Below, piece after piece: positions 1 to 6,128 of a DNA stretch of 14,644 nt. The translations under genes and the position numbers were made by a program. The DNA comes from Desulfurococcales archaeon (GTDB taxonomy: Archaea; Thermoproteota; Thermoprotei_A; Sulfolobales; NBVN01): NCBI GenBank assembly GCA_027083115.1, contig JALWQN010000105.1, positions 1 through 14,644 of the forward strand, read 5' to 3'. The notes under the pieces are model-generated. The model saw only the letters and a program-made list of their open reading frames with translations. It searched no databases and was not told the origin of the DNA. The first letter of the stretch is position 1; every line of letters starts with the position of its first letter.

Positions 1-113
1 GTTCTATTCCGTTTACACTAATTATTGAGGACCTAAGCGGGAAGAGCTTAGTTAAAGGCAATAACCTAATTATTGAGGAGGAAAGCCTAGAGACTAGCTC
101 TACTCAACCTTAA
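1..113 (+). CDS. C-terminal end of ZPR1-like zinc-finger protein (partial)
   Basis: The reading frame beginning at base 3 is open from the window edge to a TAA at 111-113 and encodes 36 residues. It contains PFTLIIEDLSGKSLV followed by an acidic tail. The pattern of hydrophobic residues, then Glu-Asp, a short turn and Gly-x-Ser, resembles the 'DPSGNS' strand-turn near the end of ZPR1-type zinc-finger domains, which occur as single small proteins in archaea. Only this fragment is visible, so the zinc-binding cysteines cannot be checked. The gene converges with the Hsp20 gene and the two coding ends overlap by 14 bp. The identification is by motif memory only and is tentative; that the stretch is coding is more secure than its name. 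Confidence 0.5.
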   Translation, partial: SIPFTLIIEDLSGKSLVKGNNLIIEEESLETSSTQP

Positions 114-621
114 TCTCAAATTCTCCTGAACCACCTAACTTAGAAATCTCAACTTCTAACACACCGTTCTTATACTTCGCTTTAGCTGTCTTCATATCTA
201 CCTCATAAGGAAGGTCAACTTCCTTATAGTACTTCTTACCGTTTGAGGCACTAATTATTAGCTTCCTTCCAACAGCCTTTAACTTTATCTTGTCTTTCTC
301 CACTCCCGGCACTTCCGCCACCACCCTCACCCTATTTCCTTCATCAATCACGTCAATCAATGGCTCTATCTCTTCACTTATTTTAGGAACTACTCCAGCC
401 CTCTTAACGTTCCCGAACTCCTGAATCCGTGGTTTCCCGTCAGGACCTATGGTTATCCTAAATCCATAGACAAAGGGCCTCATCCCTGCTTCCTTAATCT
501 CTGAAGGCTGGAATGACGAAAATCTCTCGAACTCCTCAAGAAACTCTCTGAATTCTTCATCGACCTCACGCATTAGATCATTAAATATATCGAATATTGA
601 CTTCCTTCTCCTTTTACTCAC
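100..621 (-). CDS. Hsp20/alpha-crystallin family small heat-shock protein
   Basis: This is a 173-residue ATP-independent holdase chaperone of the cytoplasm that binds unfolding proteins. The N-terminal part (about residues 1-45) is basic then strongly acidic. It is followed by the block RPFVYGFRITIGPDGKPRIQEFGNV (about 48-72), which I associate with a subgroup of archaeal Hsp20 proteins. The alpha-crystallin domain spans about residues 85-173, with the hallmark VRVVAEVPGVEKDKI strand-turn and the closing GVLEVEI motif. There is no C-terminal I-x-I tail beyond the domain apart from FEIKVE, so oligomer contacts may differ from the textbook form. The start is GTG at 619-621, supported by GGGTGAT 5 nt upstream and a TATA-like box at 655-664. 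It appears monocistronic and converges on the ZPR1-like gene. Confidence 0.9.
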   Translation of the reverse strand: MSKRRRKSIFDIFNDLMREVDEEFREFLEEFERFSSFQPSEIKEAGMRPFVYGFRITIGPDGKPRIQEFGNVKRAGVVPKISEEIEPLIDVIDEGNRVRVVAEVPGVEKDKIKLKAVGRKLIISASNGKKYYKEVDLPYEVDMKTAKAKYKNGVLEVEISKLGGSGEFEIKVE

Positions 622-626
622 ACTTA

Positions 627-664
627 ATCACCCAAAGTATTGATTGGTAAGGAGAAATATAATT
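627..664 (-). promoter_or_regulatory. Hsp20 promoter and ribosome-binding site
   Basis: Read on the minus strand, AATTATATTT (664-655) is a good archaeal TATA-like box. A transcription start about 26 bp downstream would fall near 634, giving a leader of roughly 13 nt that begins with GGGTGAT (633-627), complementary to the archaeal 16S 3' end and 5 nt from the GTG start. The position of the start site is inferred, not seen. Confidence 0.5.
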
Positions 665-670
665 ATTGGG

Positions 671-913
671 TCATTGAACCCTAACTAACTCTAAAGAATT
701 CTTCTCAACAACATCGATCATGTCTGGATCAATTAGTGAAGTTAAGTATTTACCATCTATACTCTCGGGACTAATGTCTTCAACGGAAAACACTTTCGAG
801 ACCTTCTTCAGCAGGTGTTCTGAGGCCTCATCATGCCATCCAAGGAAGAAGACCTTCTTAACCCTGATGTTTGGTCCTAAAGGACTTGTTAAATAAGCGA
901 ACCATACCGTCAC
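671..913 (-). CDS. Small protein of unknown function (80 aa)
   Basis: I do not recognise this protein. It starts with GTG at 911-913 and ends with TGA at 671. The sequence has a short N-terminal stretch (TVWFAYLTSPLGPN), a hydrophobic beta-like segment (VKKVFFLGW), an amphipathic helix (ASEHLLKKVSKVF) and an acidic C-terminal half. No cysteines, signal peptide or membrane segment are visible. It lies 49 bp upstream of the Hsp20 gene on the same strand and is divergent from the gene at 973. It has its own promoter and probably forms a separate transcript. Normal codon composition and a plausible promoter support it being real, but it could still be a spurious small frame. Confidence 0.6.
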   Translation of the reverse strand: MTVWFAYLTSPLGPNIRVKKVFFLGWHDEASEHLLKKVSKVFSVEDISPESIDGKYLTSLIDPDMIDVVEKNSLELVRVQ

Positions 914-937
914 CTTAGTTCCCTTGCTTATTTGACT

Positions 938-958
938 GAGGGCTTAAAAATTAAGAAC
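938..958. promoter_or_regulatory. Shared palindromic TATA region between divergent genes
   Basis: CTTAAAAATTAAG at 943-955 is an inverted repeat (CTTAA, AAA, TTAAG) and reads as a TATA-like box on both strands. Its centre is 24 bp before the TTG start at 973 and 36 bp before the GTG start at 913. The first distance suits a leaderless message and the second a leader of about 10 nt. Both genes are probably fired from this one element or from two overlapping ones. Confidence 0.4.
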
Positions 959-972
959 TGGTAAGCTTACCT

Positions 973-1305
973 TTGGGATCCTACTTGGGGATTGAAGTAA
1001 CAGTTGTTACTAATGGCTCTGAACTAGGTGAAATAATCCTTAAGTCAGTTTGGGAAACGGCCAGATTATTGTTTAAGGACTATGGAATAGAGGTCTTTGT
1101 AGTTCCTTACCAAACGAAGAGGGGAAATGTTCTTTTAGTTATAAATGGTGTGGAGTTTCCTGTCACACGACCATTAACAATTAATGAACTTTCTGACCTA
1201 ATACTGACGGCGGCTTCGGCTCAGGGTAGGTGGGATAGTCAGACTGTTTTAGGGGCTGAGTTCATTGAGGAAGGTTCCTTAGGTAATGGAGTAGTTATCG
1301 CTTAA
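973..1305 (+). CDS. Small conserved-looking protein, possible thioredoxin-like fold
   Basis: This protein of about 110 residues is not recognised by name. Its secondary-structure order looks like strand (IEVTVVTNG), helix (ELGEIILKSVWETARLLFKDYG), strand (IEVFVVPYQ), then strand (VLLVINGVEFP), a Pro turn (TRPL) and helix (TINELSDLILTAAS). This resembles a thioredoxin-like arrangement, including a possible cis-Pro segment. However, it has no cysteine at all, so it cannot be a disulfide oxidoreductase. The start used is TTG at 973; a second TTG at 985 is equally possible and would remove four residues. The promoter sits in the divergent region at 943-955. It ends 11 bp before the convergent gene at 1317. 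The fold suggestion is inference. Confidence 0.6.
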   Translation: MGSYLGIEVTVVTNGSELGEIILKSVWETARLLFKDYGIEVFVVPYQTKRGNVLLVINGVEFPVTRPLTINELSDLILTAASAQGRWDSQTVLGAEFIEEGSLGNGVVIA

Positions 1306-1316
1306 CTATTCACGTA

Positions 1317-2216
1317 TTACTCAGCTCTCATTTCTTTGAAAACATCACATATTCCTAGCTCTTTCCACTTACCTAATCTACCAGCCAAAGTTATCCCATA
1401 CCTTTCTAAGCCAGCAGAACCACTTACTTTTCCATGCAAAATACCGTATTTTTCGAAGTAACCCCTTATGAACACAGGTTCCTTATTTAGTAGGCCTAAC
1501 TTCTTGGCATCCGAGAGGGCTTTCTCCCTAAATGCTCCTTGATTTCTGTATGCGATGTAAGGAATAATAACGTAAGCTATGGAGAAGTCCTGTAGTCTAG
1601 GAGTAAGTAGTGGAAGATGAACTATTGTTACAGAAGAGAACTTCTTCTTCCCCAAATAGTAGATTCTGACCTCATCCATTCTTGACCTAAGGATTAATGA
1701 CCCAATGAATAGAGGCACCGATTTAAGTTTATCCTCAACCGGCTCCATTTTCCTTAATTTCTTCATTAAGTAATCGAGTGGAAGGGTATTTAGTAGAGAG
1801 TCATACCTCAGTTTCTTCCACCATGAAACCCTTAATTCCCTCGCTTCAGGATCGATGTACTTAATCTCTCCAAAAACCCTTTTTCCCCGTATCTTAGAGA
1901 TTTTTCTGCGGAAAAGATTACACCACCCACCCTCAGGCAGATATGCTTTCTTAACGAACTTAAAGGGCCAGAAGCTACTTAAATCAGTAGTACCGAGCTT
2001 CTTAATTATGTCTTCTTCCACACCGTGAAATTCCGTTATGATATTTGTCTCTATCGGTTCTCCTCCCAACTCCTTAATGCAGGTTGATTCATTAACTAAT
2101 AACGGTAACCTATCGACACAGGCATCAAGGATATCCCATCCATAGAGAGCGCTACCTCCCTCCCAAATATCGATAACTAAATCTTCGCTCCCAGGATTAT
2201 TGAGTAATGTAGCCAA
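1317..2216 (-). CDS. FAD/amine-oxidase-like protein with degenerate N-terminus
   Basis: The C-terminal end, GITLAGRLGKWKELGICDVF, matches the flavin-contacting closing motif of UDP-galactopyranose-mutase / protoporphyrinogen-oxidase-type flavoproteins (family 'GRxGxW'). The middle LRYDSLLNTLPLDYLMKKL is the usual 'YDxLINTxPL' segment and PEGGW near residue 95 is also typical. What is missing is the N-terminal FAD loop GxGxxG. The only in-frame candidate starts are TTG at 2216 (299 aa) or a non-standard ATA at 2238-2240 that overlaps the upstream stop as ATAA. Reading from the ATA gives KIYLGLSLATLL before VIDIWE, which looks like a Rossmann beta-alpha-beta with about four loop residues deleted. 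It is the last gene of the unit begun by the ribbon-helix-helix gene. It may be a decaying or repurposed flavoprotein; substrate unknown. Confidence 0.6.
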   Translation of the reverse strand: MATLLNNPGSEDLVIDIWEGGSALYGWDILDACVDRLPLLVNESTCIKELGGEPIETNIITEFHGVEEDIIKKLGTTDLSSFWPFKFVKKAYLPEGGWCNLFRRKISKIRGKRVFGEIKYIDPEARELRVSWWKKLRYDSLLNTLPLDYLMKKLRKMEPVEDKLKSVPLFIGSLILRSRMDEVRIYYLGKKKFSSVTIVHLPLLTPRLQDFSIAYVIIPYIAYRNQGAFREKALSDAKKLGLLNKEPVFIRGYFEKYGILHGKVSGSAGLERYGITLAGRLGKWKELGICDVFKEMRAE

Positions 2217-2236
2217 CGAAAGACCTAAGTATATCT

Positions 2237-2533
2237 TTATGATGAACCACCCTTCTTTCCAAACTCCTTAACTGACTTAATTACCTTCACGAACTTAGGT
2301 GATCCGTGCGTAACCATATGATTCACTAAGTCCTCTAATGTATAAAAAGTGTATATATTGTCTACAGTGATATTAGTTTCCTTTCCTTCAGGACATAACT
2401 TATCTATATCTACGCATAAGGGACAGACTAACAAATTAGTCGATAAGTCTTTGCAGGTCACGATCTCTGTTCCAGCAAACTTTAACCTAACTCTAACCCA
2501 TCTAGGTTCCCAAGATAGTGACAGTTCATTCAC
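2237..2533 (-). CDS. Small C2H2-type zinc-finger protein
   Basis: This is a 98-residue basic protein with a GTG start at 2531-2533 preceded by a TAGGTG element that overlaps it. Residues C37-x2-C40 and H72-x3-H76 (CPLC ... NHMVTH) form a zinc-finger pair with an unusually long loop of about 31 residues. Two further cysteines (C27, C47) could alternatively make a CCCC-type site. The N-terminal WEPRWVRVRLKF and a Lys-rich tail ending KKGGSS suggest nucleic-acid contact. It lies 6 bp downstream of the ribbon-helix-helix gene, and its stop (TAA, 2237-2239) overlaps the possible ATA start of the flavoprotein, so the three are very probably cotranscribed. Its role is unknown; DNA/RNA binding or protein interaction is inferred from the finger. 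Confidence 0.65.
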   Translation of the reverse strand: MNELSLSWEPRWVRVRLKFAGTEIVTCKDLSTNLLVCPLCVDIDKLCPEGKETNITVDNIYTFYTLEDLVNHMVTHGSPKFVKVIKSVKEFGKKGGSS

Positions 2534-2539
2534 CTACGG

Positions 2540-2710
2540 TTAATTATTAATTACTTTCCCTAATTTCTCTTTCATTAGCTTAGCTCTTATTGCTGCCCTA
2601 ATTACTTCGCTTCTGTTTTTGAAGTATCCTTGCCTAACGAGAACCTCTATTTTTCGGAGGGTTAATATATCTACCTTAAGAGATATTACTGATGAAACCC
2701 TGTCACTCAA
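2540..2710 (-). CDS. Ribbon-helix-helix (CopG-type) DNA-binding protein
   Basis: Residues from the TTG at 2708-2710 give a 56-residue protein with the standard order: an N-terminal beta strand (SSVISLKVD), helix 1 (ILTLRKIEVLVRQG), turn (YFKN) and helix 2 (RSEVIRAAIRAKLMKEKL). This fits CopG/MetJ/Arc-type regulators, which dimerise and insert the paired strands into the major groove. The frame is open upstream to a TTG at 2770, but the 20 extra residues do not belong to the fold and cross a run of seven G, so I prefer the shorter start, with G-rich sequence upstream as a weak ribosome site. It heads the unit with the zinc-finger and flavoprotein genes and may regulate it. Confidence 0.8.
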   Translation of the reverse strand: MSDRVSSVISLKVDILTLRKIEVLVRQGYFKNRSEVIRAAIRAKLMKEKLGKVINN

Positions 2711-2770
2711 GTTTTCGCCCCCCCAACCCCTAAAGGTATCGATGATGAGGGTAATAAACAATAACTCCAA

Positions 2771-2895
2771 TGATTCCTTTCTCCATGATTTAAAACCTAA
2801 TATAAGAGCATGCAGGAATTCTATTTAGATAGAGGAATTAGGTAGCTCTTTAAAAACATTCCATAACTTAGATTTTGGTCAGGGGCTAATGCGGT
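2771..2895. promoter_or_regulatory. Divergent promoter region
   Basis: On the minus strand GTTTTAAAT (2796-2788) and CTTATATTA (2806-2798) are two TATA-like candidates for the ribbon-helix-helix unit. On the plus strand CTTTAAAAAC (2848-2857) would place a start near 2879, about 17 nt ahead of the ATG at 2896, with GGGG at 2882-2885 as a modest ribosome site. A small HTH or ribbon-helix-helix dimer could control both directions here, but I see no clear palindrome. Confidence 0.4.
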
Positions 2896-3309
2896 ATGGA
2901 TGACCCACTTACTGAAATAACAAGGTATTTAGTACTTAAGAGGCTTGCTGGGGACACAGTAGCGATTATGTCAATAAAGGAGTATTTAATTGATGGGTTG
3001 TCTCCCAGCACTATTGGACACAAGTACAATATCTCTAAGTTTAGGGTGAGGGGTTATGTCCAGAGAGTTGTCGATAAGGCCAGGAATCACTTGGTGGCTG
3101 AATCAATAGTTAGGGCGATATTCCCTTACGTGATAGAGGTGGAACCCATAGTGCTTAAGGTCAGAGGAAAATATGTATGCCTAAAGTGCGATCAGCAATT
3201 ACCTAAGGAGAAAGTAGAGCATCACATACGGAAAAAGCATAAGGATCTTCTGAATTCTGTTGTTCAGGAAATAGTTCTCACAGTTAGGAGGAGAGCTGAA
3301 TATATGTAA
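2896..3309 (+). CDS. HTH plus C2H2 zinc-finger protein, probable DNA-binding regulator
   Basis: This is a 137-residue protein with an ATG start. Residues about 25-60 read as a helix-turn-helix: IKEYLIDG, then LSPSTIGHKYNIS, then a recognition-type helix KFRVRGYVQRVVDKA. Residues 94-115 form a zinc finger with C95-x2-C98 and H109 or H110 plus H115 (VCLKC ... HHIRKKH). The C-terminal part is a basic helix. The HTH followed by one zinc finger is a layout seen in small archaeal transcription factors. It is divergent from the ribbon-helix-helix unit and lies 30 bp upstream of the radical SAM gene in the same reading frame (stop at 3307-3309), so the two are probably cotranscribed. Target unknown. 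Confidence 0.75.
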   Translation: MDDPLTEITRYLVLKRLAGDTVAIMSIKEYLIDGLSPSTIGHKYNISKFRVRGYVQRVVDKARNHLVAESIVRAIFPYVIEVEPIVLKVRGKYVCLKCDQQLPKEKVEHHIRKKHKDLLNSVVQEIVLTVRRRAEYM

Positions 3310-3339
3310 GGGAAGGCTTTTAGAGTTTCTTCTGAATTA

Positions 3340-4926
3340 TTGCTCTTGAAATTTAAGGGAAAGGAATTGCATACTGGTTTATTTGACGAATTGAATGTGT
3401 ATCCTGTTTCGGGAAGGAAGGGCGTTAAAATAGCTATTGTTTTTCCCAGCACTTATCAAGCCTCAATAACTAATTTGTTCGTTAATATTGCTTACTATTA
3501 CTTAAATGAAGAACTACCTAATGCCTTAGTAGACAGGTTCACCCTAGATAACCCTACAGAAGGGGCTTTGTCGGCACTAGGGTTAGGCAGTTTCGATATC
3601 ATTCTTGCGTCAATAACTTTTGAACTTGATTTGCCTGCCTTTATTAAGATACTCATAAAGAACGGAATACCTCCACTCACAAGGAGGAGAGAGTTAGGGA
3701 AACACCCACTAATTATTGGGGGAGGACCGTCGATAATGGCGAATCCCTTACCTTATTCGGCAGTAATGGATGTTTCCTTCGTTGGTGAGGGTGAGATACT
3801 GCTTAAGCACCTTACTGACATTTTAGGGAGGATTAAGCGATGGAGAAAAGATTACTTGAGAGGAGTCTTTTATGAGATTAGGGAACTTAAAGAATCCTAC
3901 GTTTTGGGGAAGACTGAAGTTATTAGAGGTCATGTAAGGAGCCTTGAATCTATTTATACACCTACAATGTTAATTAGGTCCTTAAAAACGCCGCCTATTT
4001 ATGGGGACGGCTACTATATTGAGGTAAGCAGGGGTTGTAAGTGGTTATGTCCTTTCTGCTTGGAAGCTTATGTTTCTTACCCTCCACGCTATCGCACACT
4101 AGAGAACCTAATGTGTAAGGTCCGTGAGGGTGTCAGGAATCTTAGTTCGGAGAGGACCGTTCTTTATTCGCTATCATTTTTTGATCATCCGAAGTCTGAT
4201 GAAATACTTGAGAACCTAATTAATGAAGGAATCAGTTTCTCCCTACCATCAATCAGGTACCATACGCTTACGCCGGAAAGAGTTGAGCTAATTGCTGAGG
4301 GAGGCCAGAAAACACTTACTTTAGCTCCTGAGACAGGAATTCACGAAATATCTAACTTAGTAGGTAAACCACTACTTCCAGAACTACTGGAGTCGCTAGC
4401 TATTAAGGCCTTAAATAAAGGAATGAGGTTAAAGTTCTACTTCATTATGGGATTACCTGGTGAGGGAGCTGATGCAGGCTTAAAGGCAGGTAACCTAATT
4501 CAAAAGATAATTAAATCAAGTAAGGCAGGCAAGGGAATGATTAAGGTCTCAGTCAATCCATTAGTGCCGAAGGCATGGACACCAATGCAGTACTGCCCTA
4601 TGATAGGGAAAAGAGAATTTAAGAGTAAGCTAAAGGATCTTATCTTATCTCTCAAGGGTTTAGGAGTCGAGATAAATAGTTACAGCTGGAATTGGGCATA
4701 TATTCAGGCAGCAATATCTTTAGGAAATTATAATACAGGGAAGGGGATTGCTGCATGGGGGATCTCTAATGAGAGCTTCAGCCAATTAATTAATTACCTA
4801 AGGAATTACGGGTTTATCGATCCATTAAAACCTAGGAGCGATAAAGATATTTCATGGGATATTGTTAAGGACATTAATGAAGCAAGAGTTAAGTCGTATG
4901 GTACCTTATTATGTAGGAGGACCTAA
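3340..4926 (+). CDS. Radical SAM protein of unassigned function
   Basis: This is a 528-residue protein. The radical SAM cluster motif is C233-x3-C237-x2-C240 (RGCKWLCPFC), preceded by YYIEVS, the usual first barrel strand. Later barrel landmarks are TLAPETG near 328 and FYFIMGLPGEG near 364, the latter a typical SAM/strand motif. The N-terminal domain (about 28-160, VKIAIVFPSTYQ, IILASITFELDLP, HPLIIGGGPSIMANP, VSFVGEGE) is the Rossmann-like module of B12-binding-type radical SAM proteins such as the YgiQ/TIGR03960 group. It lacks the D-x-H-x-x-G cobalamin ligand motif, so B12 binding is not supported. The start is TTG at 3340; TTG at 3346 is an alternative. The C-terminal CRRT ends with a 4-bp tail-to-tail overlap with the next gene. 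The reaction cannot be told from sequence. Confidence 0.85.
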   Translation: MLLKFKGKELHTGLFDELNVYPVSGRKGVKIAIVFPSTYQASITNLFVNIAYYYLNEELPNALVDRFTLDNPTEGALSALGLGSFDIILASITFELDLPAFIKILIKNGIPPLTRRRELGKHPLIIGGGPSIMANPLPYSAVMDVSFVGEGEILLKHLTDILGRIKRWRKDYLRGVFYEIRELKESYVLGKTEVIRGHVRSLESIYTPTMLIRSLKTPPIYGDGYYIEVSRGCKWLCPFCLEAYVSYPPRYRTLENLMCKVREGVRNLSSERTVLYSLSFFDHPKSDEILENLINEGISFSLPSIRYHTLTPERVELIAEGGQKTLTLAPETGIHEISNLVGKPLLPELLESLAIKALNKGMRLKFYFIMGLPGEGADAGLKAGNLIQKIIKSSKAGKGMIKVSVNPLVPKAWTPMQYCPMIGKREFKSKLKDLILSLKGLGVEINSYSWNWAYIQAAISLGNYNTGKGIAAWGISNESFSQLINYLRNYGFIDPLKPRSDKDISWDIVKDINEARVKSYGTLLCRRT

Positions 4927-5672
4927 CTATAGACTCCTACACTATTTTGGCTTAGCTGATTTGATAAAGCCAGCAAGTCAACAACATAATCCTTATCTGT
5001 TCCTTCAGCAATCAGTTCATCACCTAAGTAAAGGAAGACCTTGCTTACCTTCCCTTTCTTTCTTGTTATCAAGATCTTCAAGCTCTTCTTACCGAGTAAG
5101 TTCTTCAGTTGCTTTAAGGTTATTTTATTTTGGCGCAGTAAAGAAATAGCGGTTTTTAGCGCCTCTTCCTTCCCACCAAAACAACCTTCTCTGCTCATGA
5201 CTTCTTTGATGAATGCCATAGCGTATTCTGTAGGAACTCTGCTATCGGAATTAATTATGTCCCCTATCCTAACTAAGTCTGTACAGGTAGATGAAGAAAT
5301 TAATTCCTTAAATACTGCGTTACTGGCGTAGTTCCTGGACTCAACTAAAGCACTAAAAAGTTGGTAGGGACCTAAGACATAAGTTGCTATTTTCACTAAT
5401 GAGATCAGCCTCTTTCCTGCCTTACTCTCTATTTCCTTATCAGCCAATACCTTAGCCAAAGAGATCAAGGCCACTGAGGGATTAACCACCAGTAAACCTC
5501 CAAAAGAGAGTAGTATCTCTCCAGGGTTTCCAGAGATTTCGCTATGAATTAATGAGTTCTTAAGGCATACGTAATAAGTGCTTGAATTCAGACAGTCTTT
5601 AAGGTACTTAACAACTCTTTCCTTGCCATCTATATCCCTTTCAGCATTTATTCTTCTTAAACGCCTTAACAA
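4923..5672 (-). CDS. Protein of unknown function, mostly helical (249 aa)
   Basis: I do not recognise this family. The protein is soluble, with no signal peptide. It begins with a basic segment (LRRLRRINAERD), followed by a series of helices. A mildly hydrophobic block (PGEILLSFGGLLVVNPSVALISLAKVL) is too polar at its ends to call a membrane segment. The C-terminal 60 residues look beta-rich and basic (SLKILITRKKGKVSKVFLYLGDELIAEG), like a small separate domain. There are four to five scattered cysteines with no zinc pattern. The start is TTG at 5670-5672, with AGGGGAT 4 nt upstream and a TATA-like box at 5706-5717, both good for a short-leader message. Confidence 0.65.
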   Translation of the reverse strand: MLRRLRRINAERDIDGKERVVKYLKDCLNSSTYYVCLKNSLIHSEISGNPGEILLSFGGLLVVNPSVALISLAKVLADKEIESKAGKRLISLVKIATYVLGPYQLFSALVESRNYASNAVFKELISSSTCTDLVRIGDIINSDSRVPTEYAMAFIKEVMSREGCFGGKEEALKTAISLLRQNKITLKQLKNLLGKKSLKILITRKKGKVSKVFLYLGDELIAEGTDKDYVVDLLALSNQLSQNSVGVYS

Positions 5673-5717
5673 CGCAATCCCCTAGTGAAAAACTATAGCC
5701 ATCACTATATTTAAAAC
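5673..5717 (-). promoter_or_regulatory. Promoter and ribosome site for the 249-aa unknown gene
   Basis: Read on the minus strand, GTTTTAAATATA (5717-5706) is a strong TATA-like box. A start about 26 bp away would fall near 5685, leaving a leader of roughly 12 nt that contains AGGGGAT (5683-5677), 4 nt before the TTG codon. It lies just after the end of the upstream gene (stop at 5723), so this gene need not depend on read-through. Confidence 0.45.
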
Positions 5718-5722
5718 GAGAG

Positions 5723-6079
5723 CTACTTAGAGCTTAGCTTAATTAGGCCTAGTTCCTCGCTTACTTCTAAAACCCACCCAGCTAGCTCTTCACTGATTTC
5801 TTTGATGGCCAAATCCTCACTCATCCTTAAACCCCAAGCCTTCTCAACAGCTCTCACAGCTAATTCTCCATCAATAAGCACTTTCTTTACGTTGGTAAGC
5901 TCACGAATTAGCTCCGATACTTTCTTCGGTTTCTCCAGCACCCAAGACTTAATTACATCGAAATCCTTGTTGGAGGGGAGTACACGGTTTCTATGTTCTG
6001 GTGCTGATAAGCTTAAATACTCCATTAAAGGCCTGTAATCCTTAACTAATTTCCCAGTGCTCATGAATGGCTTGCTCAT
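5723..6079 (-). CDS. Protein of unknown function, helical (118 aa)
   Basis: This protein is not recognised. It is a 118-residue mixed-charge protein without cysteines or membrane segments. The C-terminal 75 residues look like four amphipathic helices (FDVIKSWVLE, VSELIRELTNVKK, ELAVRAVEKAWGL, AIKEISEELAGWVLEVSEELGLI). The ATG at 6077-6079 and a second ATG at 6062-6064 lie in near-identical surroundings because a 12-bp sequence is repeated 15 bp apart, so either could be the start. A TATA-like stretch (GATAAAGTTATTA read on the minus strand) in the short gap to the divergent gene at 6129 would fit a leaderless message. It is followed by the 249-aa unknown gene on the same strand. Confidence 0.6.
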   Translation of the reverse strand: MSKPFMSTGKLVKDYRPLMEYLSLSAPEHRNRVLPSNKDFDVIKSWVLEKPKKVSELIRELTNVKKVLIDGELAVRAVEKAWGLRMSEDLAIKEISEELAGWVLEVSEELGLIKLSSK

Positions 6080-6084
6080 GAATG
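6058..6084 (-). repeat. 12-bp tandem repeat duplicating the start codon context
   Basis: CATTCATGAGCA occurs at 6084-6073 and again at 6069-6058 on the minus strand, a period of 15 bp or five codons. Each copy contains an ATG in the same frame, so the gene carries two start codons in the same context. It looks like a small in-frame tandem duplication. Confidence 0.6.
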
Positions 6085-6128
6085 AATTATTAGCTCAGCA
6101 AGTAATAACTTTATCAGGGTGATTGTTA

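Noticed and set aside
973..1305. Thioredoxin or glutaredoxin gene
   Set aside because: The strand-helix order fits loosely but the protein has no cysteine.
2711..2770. N-terminal extension of the ribbon-helix-helix protein from TTG 2770
   Set aside because: The 20 extra residues are not part of the fold, cross a run of seven G, and the internal TTG at 2710 gives a standard-length protein.
1317..2770. Toxin-antitoxin module headed by the ribbon-helix-helix gene
   Set aside because: The downstream proteins are a zinc-finger protein and a flavoprotein-like protein; neither shows PIN, RelE, HEPN or other toxin features.
3340..3840. Cobalamin-binding domain in the radical SAM protein
   Set aside because: The Rossmann-like shape is present but no D-x-H-x-x-G motif is visible, so cobalamin binding is not claimed.
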